Assembly: GCA_963698735.1 (NCBI GenBank)
Contig: CAVOSA010000010.1
Span: 32,958-96,957 of the forward strand
Reading direction: 5' to 3'
Length of the DNA: 64,000 nt
DNA from: RPQJ01 sp963698735
GTDB taxonomy: Bacteria; Pseudomonadota; Gammaproteobacteria; Steroidobacterales; Steroidobacteraceae
Each line of letters begins with the position of its first letter. The first letter of the stretch is position 1. Made by a program: the position numbers and the translations under genes. Shown here piece after piece: positions 16,990 to 26,400 of the stretch. The notes under the pieces are model-generated. The model did no database searches, was not told where the DNA came from, and saw only the letters and a list, made by a program, of their open reading frames with translations.

Positions 16990-17706
16990 TCAGCAAGGAA
17001 CGTCCGTCCCTCCGGGCGACCCCCGCCGGTGGCCTGGGCGCGGCAGGCGTCGCTGTCCGGGGCGCGAAATGGCCTGCTCGCGCTCGCATGGTCCGAGCAG
17101 ACACAGGCCTGCCGAGTAGGCCCAGCGCAGCACCTCGTTGCCTGCGCCGGTCGCGGCGGCGGCCAGCAGGTCCCAGTACCGCGCATGCCCGGGCCAGCGG
17201 GGACGGACCAGGCCCGGCCAGGACGCGAGACGGAAGGACTCGGCGGGTGACAGCGCCGAGAGCCGCTCCTCGTGCGCGGGCGCAAGCCCGAACGCGATGC
17301 GCGATGACAACGGCACCCCTTCGGCAAGCCGGCGCGCGACCAAAAGCGCGACGAGTCCGAACGAACGACGCGTCTCGCCGCGCGAGCGATCCGCCTCATC
17401 GAGGTCACCATCGGTGACGGCCTCGTGTCGCCACGGCAGGGCACCATCTGTCTCCGGCAAGGCCAGCTCGAACAGCGCAATCGGGCTCTGGGCAGCGCGT
17501 TCCCGGGCCTCCACCGTCGCCTCGGCCAGACGTTCCACGGCGGAGAGTGGCAACTGAAACCAGTGGTCCGCGCGATGCACGGGATCGAGCGCGCGATCCA
17601 GGAAGAGGCGGTTGAGGTCCGCGATGTCCCGCCGGACGACGGCGCTCAGCAGGTTGCCTTGGTGGGCCCAGGGCACTTCAGGGGTGGGCAGCTTGGCTTC
17701 TGTCAT
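16990..17706 (-). CDS. Putative regulator with two FlhD-like segments
   Basis: A 238-residue protein I could not place with certainty. Two segments, about 20-82 and 114-172, each read like FlhD by eye: a D/LxxLFLxRAL or LVALLVARRL helix, then WFQLPLSAVERLAEA or RIAFGLAPAHEERLSAL, then a short FELAL or VRPRW strand. E. coli FlhD has LLLAQRLI, MFRLGINEEMATTLAALTL and CHFRF in the same order. FlhD acts as a dimer, so two copies in one chain could be a covalent dimer. It is divergent from an FlhC-like gene across a 109-bp gap with palindromes. The C-terminal tail is Arg/Gly/Pro-rich. The frame extends to 17826, but the ATG at 17706 is chosen because the extension would cover the operators. Confidence 0.5.
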   Translation of the reverse strand: MTEAKLPTPEVPWAHQGNLLSAVVRRDIADLNRLFLDRALDPVHRADHWFQLPLSAVERLAEATVEARERAAQSPIALFELALPETDGALPWRHEAVTDGDLDEADRSRGETRRSFGLVALLVARRLAEGVPLSSRIAFGLAPAHEERLSALSPAESFRLASWPGLVRPRWPGHARYWDLLAAAATGAGNEVLRWAYSAGLCLLGPCEREQAISRPGQRRLPRPGHRRGSPGGTDVPC

Positions 17707-17716
17707 GGTCTTGATT

Positions 17717-17786
17717 CCATATATGGTCCGAAATGACCATATATGGATATAGAATCTCATACAAGGTCTGAATAGACCATATATGG
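17717..17786. promoter_or_regulatory. Phased CCATATATGG palindromes between flhD-like and flhC-like genes
   Basis: The 10-bp palindrome CCATATATGG occurs at 17717-17726, 17737-17746 and 17777-17786, with starts 20 and 40 bp apart. The first two form a perfect 12-bp inverted repeat (CCATATATGGTC / GACCATATATGG) around CGAAAT. The third is preceded by GGTCTGAATAGACC, a variant of the same GGTC-N6-GACC core. The cluster is very AT-rich within GC-rich DNA and lies between two divergent start codons, as expected for operators and -10 regions of a shared control region. Confidence 0.7.
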
Positions 17787-17815
17787 CCAAAACATCAAGA
17801 ATCGGGAGAAGGGCC

Positions 17816-18361
17816 ATGAGGATCACGGACAGCCGTTACGACCGGGACCGCCTGCGTCTGGCAATCGCCTACCGGCTGATCGCCCTCGAGGCGCGCACCC
17901 GGACCATCCGCATGGCCACCCAGCTCTCGGACGACCGCATCCGCCGGATGTACCGCGACTATTTCGCCGCGCTCGGCGGGAACCTGGTGCGCCGCCGCCG
18001 GGGCAAGTCGCCGCGACAGATGTCGTATTTCCGCCGGTCGCTCGAGCATGAACAGCAGACTGCGCTGCTGGGCTCGCTCCTGCGGCGCTGCAGCCTGATC
18101 GGCCGCTACCCGACCGGCTTCCGGCCTGTGCTCGAGGACGTGGGGCACTTCTGCGACGCATACGAAACCTACCTTGGCCTGTGGCCGGGCGCGCAGATCT
18201 CGTTCGAGCATGCCTGGCACCTCTGGCAGGTGTTCTGCCGCAACGACGAATTCGTGCTCGCCACCTGCCCCGACTGCGACTCGCTCTGGCTGCAGGACAC
18301 ACTGGAGATCGTGCCGTACAACTGTCCGGCCTGCCGGCGCGGACTGTTCCGCCTTACCTGA
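17816..18361 (+). CDS. FlhC-like transcriptional regulator
   Basis: A 181-residue protein resembling FlhC along its length. The helix LRLAIAYRLIALEARTRTI and the ATQLSDDRIRRMYRDYF segment match the N-terminal RxQLAMELITLGAR and TQLSRGRLIKLYKEL regions of FlhC. The AYETYLGLWPGAQISFEHAWHLWQVF stretch matches AYRLYL...LTRAWTLVRFV. Four cysteines at 151, 154, 170 and 173 (CPDC, CPAC) match the zinc ligands of FlhC. FlhC normally works with FlhD to activate flagellar class II promoters, but no flagellar genes are in this window. The ATG at 17816 has GGGAGAAG just upstream; an upstream ATG at 17783 lies within the operator array. Confidence 0.68.
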   Translation: MRITDSRYDRDRLRLAIAYRLIALEARTRTIRMATQLSDDRIRRMYRDYFAALGGNLVRRRRGKSPRQMSYFRRSLEHEQQTALLGSLLRRCSLIGRYPTGFRPVLEDVGHFCDAYETYLGLWPGAQISFEHAWHLWQVFCRNDEFVLATCPDCDSLWLQDTLEIVPYNCPACRRGLFRLT

Positions 18362-18421
18362 CGCCGGCGACGGGCAGGGGCCGCGCTACACTGCGCACCC
18401 CTCGCCCCCGCTGCGCTCGCC

Positions 18422-19384
18422 GTGCCCCGCATCCCCAACGTTTTCGCCGGACCGTATCTCGATCGCATCGCGCACCTGCGCAAGGACGAGACCTTCGTGG
18501 CGGATGCGTTGCGGGGCAGCAGGGCTGCCTTCGTGCCGGTCTGCGAATCGCGCATCCTGGTCCGGCGCGGCCCAGACGGATGGGCTGCAGCCTTTGTCGA
18601 GGCAACGCACGCGCAGCTGCTGCCCGCCCTCATCGCCGAGCCGGTGCTGCTTGGCCGTGATGCGGATCGCATCTATTTCGCCGCCGAGGTCAGGCAAGCG
18701 GACGCCGTGCAGACGCTTTTCCCTGCAGGCTCGGTCAGGTTCGAGGATCTGCGCATGACCGGAGGGCAGTTGCCCGCGCAGCAGGCCGGAGTGCTGGCCT
18801 ATGCGCGCGCGATGCTCTACTGGCGCAGCCGGCACCGCTTCTGCGGCGCGTGCGCCGCGCCCACGCGCAGCGCGAGTGCCGGCCATGTCATGAAGTGCAC
18901 CAACGCAGCGTGCGGCATCGATCATTTTCCGCGCCTCGATCCGGCCATCATCGTGCTCGTCACCGACGGCGAACGTGCGTTGCTCGGCCGCCAGGCGTCC
19001 TGGCCCGAGGGGCGATACTCGACGATTGCCGGGTTCGTGGAACCCGGCGAGAGCCTCGAAGATGCCGTGGCCCGCGAGGTGCTCGAGGAAACCGGAGTGA
19101 CGGTGCTCGAATCCGAGTACCACTCGTCGCAGCCGTGGCCGTTCCCGTCGTCACTGATGATCGGCTACATGGCACGCGCGGCCGCAGGCTCCGTTGCGCG
19201 CGCGGACGAAGAACTCGAGGACGTGCGCTGGTTCAGCCGCGAGGAAATCGCCGCAGGTTTCCCGGGCCTGCCGCCACCCCAGTCGGTCTCGTTCCGCCTG
19301 ATCGAACACTGGTATGACGCCGGCACGACCCTGCCGCTCGCACAGACGCCGGGCCTGGCGCTCTGGGGCTCGCGGCGCGGATAG
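18422..19384 (+). CDS. nudC: NAD(+)/NADH diphosphatase NudC
   Basis: A 320-residue Nudix enzyme that cleaves NAD(H) to NMN(H) and AMP and removes NAD caps from RNA. The zinc ribbon is FCGACAAPT plus KCTNAACGIDHFPR, the Nudix box is GFVEPGESLEDAVAREVLEE, and the NudC-specific SQPWPFPSSLM motif follows. The start is a GTG 60 bp after the flhC-like stop. Length and domain order are typical for the family. Confidence 0.92.
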   Translation: MPRIPNVFAGPYLDRIAHLRKDETFVADALRGSRAAFVPVCESRILVRRGPDGWAAAFVEATHAQLLPALIAEPVLLGRDADRIYFAAEVRQADAVQTLFPAGSVRFEDLRMTGGQLPAQQAGVLAYARAMLYWRSRHRFCGACAAPTRSASAGHVMKCTNAACGIDHFPRLDPAIIVLVTDGERALLGRQASWPEGRYSTIAGFVEPGESLEDAVAREVLEETGVTVLESEYHSSQPWPFPSSLMIGYMARAAAGSVARADEELEDVRWFSREEIAAGFPGLPPPQSVSFRLIEHWYDAGTTLPLAQTPGLALWGSRRG

Positions 19385-19429
19385 CGCGCCGGCCTCCGCT
19401 GCCTCGCCACCCAGCCGCTGCGCGCGCAC

Positions 19430-20200
19430 GTGACGCCAGAGATCTTCTTCGTCCTGATCGCGGCATTCGGCGCCGGCTTCATCGACGCGCTGGCGGGCGG
19501 CGGCGGACTGATCCAGCTGCCGGCCTTGTTTGCGGCTTTCCCGCAGGCGCCGCACACGACCCTGCTGGGCACCGGCAAACTCGCGGGCCTTGCCGGCACG
19601 AGCAGCGCGATCGCGCGATTCATCCGGCACGTGCAGCTCGACTGGAGCCTGGTGCTGCCGGCAGCAGCCGGCGCGTTCGTCGCGTCGCTGCTCGGCGCGT
19701 GGATCGCGACGACCGTTTCGCCCGAGCGGTTCCGCGCGCTGGTCCCGCTGCTGCTCACGTTCGTGCTGGTGTACACGCTGCTGCACCGCGATCTCGGGCG
19801 CGACCATCGCCCGCGAATCATCGACCGCAGGGCGCGCTGGCTCGCCGCGGGGACGGCCGGTGCCATCGGCCTCTACGATGGGTTCTTCGGCCCCGGCACC
19901 GGCAGCTTCCTCATGTTCCTGTTCGTGCGCTTGTTCGGGCTCGATTTCCTGCATGCGTCCGCGTCGGCCAAGATCGTGAACGCGTCCACCAACACGGCGG
20001 CCCTCGTGCTGTTCGGCCTGACCGGCGAACTGTTCTGGCTGCTCGGGCTGGCGATGGCCGCCTGCAACGTCGTTGGCGCCCAGTTCGGCAGCCACCTCGC
20101 GATACGGCGTGGCAGTGCGCTCGTGCGCAAGGTCTTCCTGGGTGTCGTCGGCACACTGATCGCCAAGACGGCCTGGGATGCCGTGCGCCTGCACCTGTGA
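19430..20200 (+). CDS. TauE/SafE family membrane permease (YfcA-like)
   Basis: A 256-residue protein with about eight hydrophobic segments. It has the duplicated family motif: GFIDALAGGGGLIQLPAL near the N-terminus and GLYDGFFGPGTGSFLMFLF in the second half. TauE/SafE proteins export sulfite or organosulfonates or act as general anion permeases; the substrate here is not evident. It starts at GTG, 45 bp after nudC. Confidence 0.85.
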   Translation: MTPEIFFVLIAAFGAGFIDALAGGGGLIQLPALFAAFPQAPHTTLLGTGKLAGLAGTSSAIARFIRHVQLDWSLVLPAAAGAFVASLLGAWIATTVSPERFRALVPLLLTFVLVYTLLHRDLGRDHRPRIIDRRARWLAAGTAGAIGLYDGFFGPGTGSFLMFLFVRLFGLDFLHASASAKIVNASTNTAALVLFGLTGELFWLLGLAMAACNVVGAQFGSHLAIRRGSALVRKVFLGVVGTLIAKTAWDAVRLHL

Positions 20201-20266
20201 GCGCCCACGGCGCGTTGAACGCTAGAATGCACTGGCGGGGGCACAGACCTGGCTGAGGTGGAAATA

Positions 20267-20872
20267 ATGGATCTCTCCTGGACGACGTTTGCGGGCATCG
20301 CGCTCGGTATCGGGCTCGCCGCGGCCACCGGTTTCCGCGTGTTCCTGCCCTTGCTCATCGCCGGGCTGGCTGCGCATTTCGGCTACATCCCGCTCTCCGA
20401 GAACTTCCAGTGGCTGGCGAGCTGGCCGGCGCTGACCATGCTGGGCACGGCCGCTGCGGCCGAGATCCTCGCGTACTACATTCCGGGCGTGGACCACGCG
20501 CTCGACGTCATGGCGAGTCCGGCCACCCTGGTGGCGGGCGCGGTCGCGAGCGCAGCGGTCATGACCGACCTGCCCCCGAGCATCCTGTGGCCGGTCGCGA
20601 TCATCGGTGGCAGCGGCATCGCGGGTCTTACCAAGGGCGGTTCGGCGCTGATCCGTGCGAAATCCGGCCTCATGACTGGCGGGCTCGGCAACCCGGTGGT
20701 GTCGACGGCCGAGACCATCGGCGCGACGGGACTGTCGATCTTCGCGATCGCGTTGCCCGTGGTCGCGCTGCTCCTGATCGTCGTCCTGCTGTTCTGGGTG
20801 GTGCGCAAGACGGGACGGTTCCTGTTCGGACGCCGGCAGGCCGAGGCCGTAGCCGCGCAACGGGAGCCCTGA
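20267..20872 (+). CDS. DUF4126 family membrane protein
   Basis: A 201-residue inner-membrane protein. It has GIALGIGLAAATGFRVFLPLL at the start, a YYIPGVDHALDVMASP motif, and the GNPVVSTAETIGATGLSI segment characteristic of DUF4126. The last helix is followed by a basic tail. The role is unknown. The ATG at 20267 is chosen because GAGGTGG lies 7 nt upstream; a GTG at 20258 is inside that ribosome site. Confidence 0.8.
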   Translation: MDLSWTTFAGIALGIGLAAATGFRVFLPLLIAGLAAHFGYIPLSENFQWLASWPALTMLGTAAAAEILAYYIPGVDHALDVMASPATLVAGAVASAAVMTDLPPSILWPVAIIGGSGIAGLTKGGSALIRAKSGLMTGGLGNPVVSTAETIGATGLSIFAIALPVVALLLIVVLLFWVVRKTGRFLFGRRQAEAVAAQREP

Positions 20873-20881
20873 GCGGGGACT

Positions 20882-21655
20882 ATGTGCCTGCTGGTCCTCG
20901 CATGGGAGTCGCATCCGCGTTATCGGCTGATCCTGGCCGCGAATCGCGATGAATTCCACGAGCGACCTGCGGCGCCGCTCGCCTGGTGGCCGGAGGATCC
21001 GCGCATTCTCGCGGGGCGTGACTTGCGCGGCTCGGGCACCTGGATGGGCGCGACCCGTTCGGGCCGCTTCGGCGTCGTCACGAATTTCCGCGATCTCGAA
21101 CAGCCGCCCGCCGACGCGCCGTCACGAGGCGAACTCGTGACTCGCTTCCTGTCCGGGGCAGTGTCGCCGCCGCAGTACCTCGATGAACTGCGCGACCGCG
21201 CGCTGCGCTACGCAGGCTTCAGCCTGCTCGTCGGCGGGCCGCGTGCGCTCCACTACTTCTCGAACCGTGACGGCCGCGAAGCGCGGCCGCTCGAACGCGG
21301 GGTCTACGGACTCAGCAACCACCGGCTCGACTCCCCGTGGCCCAAGCTGCTGCGCACCCGTGCGCGACTGTCAGAACTGCTCGCGACGGATCGCGTCGCG
21401 CCGGAACCCCTGTTCGACCTGCTGGCGGACCGCACACCGGCCGATCTCGACGAAACGCCGGACACCGGCTTGCCGCCCGAATGGGAGCGCGCGCTGTCCT
21501 CGCCTTTCGTCCTGCACGAACGCTACGGCACGCGCTGTTCCACGGTGCTGCTGGTCGAGCACGGCGGTCGCACGACGATGCTCGAACGCCGTTTCGACGA
21601 ACGTGGCGTCACGACGGGCGCAAGTCGCCTGGCGTTCGACCCGTCGCCTGAATGA
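20882..21655 (+). CDS. NRDE (TANGO2-like) family protein
   Basis: A 257-residue protein beginning MCLLVLAWESHPRYRLILAANRDEF, with the defining NRDE motif and N-terminal Cys2 as in Ntn-like hydrolase folds. GSGTWMGATRSGRFGVVTNFRD and the later YGTRCSTVLLVE are the other family blocks. Eukaryotic TANGO2 is linked to heme and lipid handling, but the bacterial role is not defined. Its TGA overlaps the ATG of tamA (ATGA at 21652-21655). Confidence 0.87.
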   Translation: MCLLVLAWESHPRYRLILAANRDEFHERPAAPLAWWPEDPRILAGRDLRGSGTWMGATRSGRFGVVTNFRDLEQPPADAPSRGELVTRFLSGAVSPPQYLDELRDRALRYAGFSLLVGGPRALHYFSNRDGREARPLERGVYGLSNHRLDSPWPKLLRTRARLSELLATDRVAPEPLFDLLADRTPADLDETPDTGLPPEWERALSSPFVLHERYGTRCSTVLLVEHGGRTTMLERRFDERGVTTGASRLAFDPSPE

Positions 21656-23457
21656 TGGGCAGCGCGGCCAGTCATCGCGGCCTGCCGGTTCGGCTCGCAC
21701 GACTTGCGGTCCTCGCGTGCGCGCTCGCCTGGCCGGCACTCGTGACCGCGGCAGCGCCGAAGGAACGCATCGACATCCGCATCGACGGCGTCCCGGACGA
21801 CATGGCGGCGAACGTCCGCTCCTACCTGACGCTCACGCGCTACACGACTCGCGAGGACCTGACCGACCCCCAGGTCCGCCGGCTCGCGGACCGTGCCGTG
21901 GACGAGGCGGCCGACGCGCTGCGTCCCTTCGGTTTCTACGCGCCCAAGATCCGCAGCCGCACCAGTCGCGACGACCCCAAGTGGATTGTCCGCCTGAAGA
22001 TCGCGCCGGGCGAACCCGTCCGCATGCAGGCGGTCGACGTCGAGATCGCCGGGGCCGGCGCGACGGACAAGGAACTCCTGCAGGTCAGGGCGGAATCGAC
22101 GCTGAAGCCTGGTACGCGCCTCGACCACACGAGTTACGAGTCACTCAAGGCCTCGTTGCTGCGCACCGCGCGCGACCGAGGCTACCTCGACGCCACACTG
22201 ACGCGCCGGGAGCTGATCGTGAACCCGAAGCAACTGACCGCCGACGCGCGGATCACGCTCGAGACCGGCGGCCGCTACGAGTTCGGAGCGCTGGAGCTGG
22301 ACCAGGACGTCATCGACGACGACCTGATCCGGGCTTACGTCCGCTTCGCACAGGGCCAGCCGTATTCGCCGGAACAGATCAACGCCACGCAGTTCGCGCT
22401 CGAGGACAGCAATTACTTCTCGTCCGTCGTCATCACGCCGGGCGAACGCGACAGGACGACCCTGACCGTGCCGGTCAGCATCCACGTCGAGCCGATCAAG
22501 CGCAATCGCTACGCCGTCAACGCGGGTTACGGCACGGACACCGGCATCCGCGGCCAGTTCACCTGGGACAACCGGCTGGTCAATACGCGCGGCCACCGTT
22601 CGCGCCTCGAACTCACGGCGTCGGAAGTCCGCTACGAAGCGCTCGCTCGCTACGTGATCCCCGTCGGCGACCCGAGCCTGGAAAAGCTCGAATTTTCGCT
22701 CGGCTACATCGACGAGGACATCGGCGACCTCAGGAGCCAACGCACCGAACTCACCGGCGGCCTGACCCAGGTGTTCGGGCACTGGCAGCAGGTGCTGTTC
22801 CTCAAGCTCAACGACGAACGCACGATCTTCCCCGACGGCACGTCGGAGCAGGCGCTGCTATTGATCCCGGGCATCAGCTACGCGAGCCTGCCGCCGAACT
22901 TTCTTACCGGGTGGGTACGCGATGCGGCGTACTACGTCGAACTCTCGGGCAGCCCGGCGACGCTCGGGTCGGATGCGTCGTACCTGCGCTTCTACGGCCG
23001 GGCTGAGCGCGTCTGGCCGATCCGCGGGCCCTGGTACGTGCGCGGGCGCGGGGAACTCGGCACCAGCTGGGTCGACGACTTCTCCGCGTTGCCGGCCTCG
23101 CAGCGCTTCTTCGCCGGTGGCGACCGCAGCGTGCGTGGCTTCGCGCTCAACGAACTGAGCCCGCCGCTCGACGGCACGCAGACACGCGCCAACTCTTCCG
23201 GCCAGGGTGGCGGTGGCGAACACAAAGTCGTCGCCAGCGTGGAATTCGAACGGGACTTTCCCCGCAACTTCCGCGGCGCCGTGTTCTTCGATACCGGCAA
23301 CGCATTCAACGACTGGAGCACGCCGCTCGAGTATTCCGTTGGCGTCGGCGTGCGCTGGAGACTGCCGATGCTGATGATCGGCATCGATGTCGCGCAGGCG
23401 CTGTCGGAATCCGGCCGCAAGCCCCGTCTCCACCTGAACATCACGCAGGTGCTGTAG
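21652..23457 (+). CDS. tamA: Translocation and assembly module outer-membrane protein TamA
   Basis: A 601-residue Omp85-family protein. A signal peptide (cleavage about residue 35, after VTAAA) precedes three POTRA-like units (about 38-270) and a C-terminal 16-strand barrel. The RFFAGGDRSVRGFALNELSP segment contains the conserved VRGF barrel-lid motif. TamA with TamB helps insert some outer-membrane proteins and supports lipid transport between membranes. tamB starts one base after its stop, so the two are in one operon, with the NRDE gene just upstream. Confidence 0.9.
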   Translation: MMGSAASHRGLPVRLARLAVLACALAWPALVTAAAPKERIDIRIDGVPDDMAANVRSYLTLTRYTTREDLTDPQVRRLADRAVDEAADALRPFGFYAPKIRSRTSRDDPKWIVRLKIAPGEPVRMQAVDVEIAGAGATDKELLQVRAESTLKPGTRLDHTSYESLKASLLRTARDRGYLDATLTRRELIVNPKQLTADARITLETGGRYEFGALELDQDVIDDDLIRAYVRFAQGQPYSPEQINATQFALEDSNYFSSVVITPGERDRTTLTVPVSIHVEPIKRNRYAVNAGYGTDTGIRGQFTWDNRLVNTRGHRSRLELTASEVRYEALARYVIPVGDPSLEKLEFSLGYIDEDIGDLRSQRTELTGGLTQVFGHWQQVLFLKLNDERTIFPDGTSEQALLLIPGISYASLPPNFLTGWVRDAAYYVELSGSPATLGSDASYLRFYGRAERVWPIRGPWYVRGRGELGTSWVDDFSALPASQRFFAGGDRSVRGFALNELSPPLDGTQTRANSSGQGGGGEHKVVASVEFERDFPRNFRGAVFFDTGNAFNDWSTPLEYSVGVGVRWRLPMLMIGIDVAQALSESGRKPRLHLNITQVL

Positions 23458-23458
23458 C

Positions 23459-26400
23459 GTGCGTCGCGGCTGGCTCATTTTCGGCGGACTGCTGCTGTTC
23501 CTGGCAGGCGCACTGGGCGGAATCACGCACTGGCTGGTCAACACGCAGCAGGGACTCGACTTCGCGCTGGCGCAGCTGCACCGCCTGCCGAACGTGAGCA
23601 TCGAGGTGTTCGGCGCGCGCGGCACGCTGGCCGGCACGCTGGAAGCAAACCGCATCGTGCTCGATCACGAGGCGGTGCACATCGTCGTGCGCGGCGTGAA
23701 GGTGAAGCCCGAACCCGCTGGCCTCGTCGTGGGCAGGCTCGGCCTCGAGGACCTGTCGATCGCCCGCACCGAAGTGACGCTCAAGCGGCGACCCCCGCAG
23801 CCGGAATCGGAGCCGCATTTCCTGCCGGCCGGCCTGCACCTCACGGCGCCCGGCTTCCGGCTCGGCGCAATCGCGGTCACCTTGCAGAATGGCCAGCGCA
23901 TCGAGGCACGTGAGGCAAAAGGCTCGCTCGATGTCACGCGCTGGCGACTTACCCTCGACCCCGTGGATGTCCGCGGCCCGGACGGGCTGATCACGGGCTC
24001 GCTCGTGCTGCGTGCAATGCAGCCGCTCGGCCTGCGAGCCGACCTGCGCGGCGAATGGCAACTGCCCGGCGACGAGTTCGAGTACCGCTTCCGCATGGTG
24101 ACGCGCGGCAATCTCGATCGGCTCGGCGCGGACCTGTACCTCGATTCGCCCGCCAAGCTCACGTTTACCGGCACGTTGCTCGACCTGACGGAAAAGCCAC
24201 GCGCCGACGGCACGTTCCGCCTGTCGGACTTCGACGGGTCGCCGTGGATTCCCGCGGGCCGTCTGCCGCAGCTCAGCGGCTCCGTCACGCTGGCGGCGGG
24301 GCTTTCGTCGCTGGGCCTCGACGGCACGTTTACCTCGCCGGCGCTGCCGGGCCAGCAGCTGCGCCTGCAGGGCGCGGGACGCTGGGAAGGCAAGACGATC
24401 GAACTCGCGAACCTGCAGGCATGGCTGCCGCGGATGGGACTCTCCGTCACGTCGAGCGGCACCGTCACGCTGCCGGCTGCAGATGCACCGGACGGCACGT
24501 TGCCACGCCTCGTGCTCAACGGTGAATGGGTGGCACTGCGGTGGCCGGTCGCACTGGAAGGCGAACCGGTCGTGCAGAGCCCGCAGGGTGTCTACACGCT
24601 CGAAGGCTCGATGCCTTACCGGTTCACGACGCGCGCGCAGGTCGAGGGCCCGGCGATTCCGTCGACGAGCTTCGAGGCCGCAGGAACCGTGACCAGGGAC
24701 AGCGTGCTGCTCGACCGTTTCGACGGCTATGCGTTGCGCGGGCGGCTCCAGGGTCGCGGCGCCCTGTCGTGGGCGGGCAACCAGGCCTGGAACTTCGACG
24801 TCGACGCCAGCTCGATCGCGATCAGCGAGCTGCGGCCGGGTGTGGAAGGCCGCTTGAACGCCAGGGGCACGATCGCGGGAGCAGGCCTGAACTCCGCGGC
24901 ACCCTGGACCGCGCGCCTCTCGTCTCTGTCGGGAACCATGTTCGGCCGGCCCCTGACGGGCCGCGGCGAGATCTCGCATCGCGACGGCAACTTCGACCTC
25001 AAGGGCGTGCGCATCGCGAACGGCCCTTCGTTCGCGGACATCAACGGGCGCATCGGTGCGACCGCGCTGGACCTGGACTGGAACGTCGACCTGCGCTCGC
25101 TCGCCGTCGCTTTGCCGGGGATGAGCGGGCAGCTCGTTTCCCGCGGCACGGCCCGCGGCACGGCGCAGCGTCCGCAATTGCAGGGCACCGCACGAGTGCG
25201 CGAGTTCTCGTATGGTGGCGTGGACGTCGCCAGCATCGACTTCGAGGCCGACATCGACACGAGCGACCAGCGTCGTTCCAGCGTGTCGTTCCGTGCGGAC
25301 ACGATCGACGCCGCCGGACTGGGCATCGATTTCGCACGAGGCAGCCTGGCCGGCCTCATGGCCGATCACCGCATCACGCTCGACGTGGCGTCCCCAGGCG
25401 ATCCCGAGCGCCGCATCACCGAGTTCAAGGGAGAACTGCTGGCGGAAGGCGGTTACGACCTGGCGCGGAACGAGTGGACCGGGGACCTGTCCAGCGCAGA
25501 GATCCGCTTCCCGGAGGGCGATGCACGCCTGATTCAGCCCGCCGCGCTGGTGCTCGGACCGTCGCTGCTGCGCGCAGCGCCCATCTGTCTCCGCACCGAC
25601 GCCGACGCCCGGTTGTGCGTCGAAGGCGAGCACCGCGCACAGCCGCTTTCCTGGCGCATGATCTACAGTGCGCAGGACTGGCCGCTGCAGCGTTTGCTGC
25701 GGTCGCTGCTGGGCTGGCGCGAGTTCGACGGCCGCCTGCAGGCGAGCGGCTGGGCGGAGAAGACGCCCGGCAAGGACTGGGTCGGCGGGACGACGCTGCT
25801 CGTAGACGAACCGACCATCAATATTCCGCGCAACAAGTTCCGCGTCGAGCGCATCCCGCTCGGCAGCAGCCGGTTCGACCTGCGCGCCGAACCCGACCGG
25901 ATCCTTGCGAATGTCGACATCGACGTCGACGAATCGACCCGGATCGAAGGCGAGGCCGTCGTGACGCGCGTGGCGGGGCAGCTGCTCACGTCGCCGCTGT
26001 CCGGGCACGTCAAGGGCCGGTCGGAAGCGATCAAGGCACTTCCGCTGCTGATACCCGAGATCGACCGGGCCGCGGGACGACTGGACGGCAACATCACGCT
26101 CGGCGGCACGCTTGGTGAGCCGACGTTCAACGGCGACTTCCAGGTGCGCGACGGCGTGCTCGAGCTCTACCGCACCAACCTGAAGATCACGGGACTGAAG
26201 GCCGATGGCGCCTTCACGGGCGACGTGCTCAAGTTCTCGGCGACCGGTGCCACGGCCAAGGGCGGCCTGACCCTGGACGGCAATTTCAGCTGGCCCGACG
26301 GCATCATGACGGGCTCGATGCTGATGCGGGGCGAGCAGTTGCTGGTGGCCGACACACCCGAGCTTCGCGTGCTCGCGTCACCCGACCTGGTGCTGCGCGC

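Noticed and set aside
17717..17786. CCATATATGG as a eukaryotic-style CArG box or an IS end
   Set aside because: Matching CC(A/T)6GG is coincidental in bacteria. There is no transposase, and the phased array between divergent starts fits bacterial operators better.
23441..26008. Long open frame antisense to tamB (855 codons)
   Set aside because: GC-rich codon bias keeps the antisense frame open. Its product is compositionally biased with no domain, and tamB on the other strand is clear.
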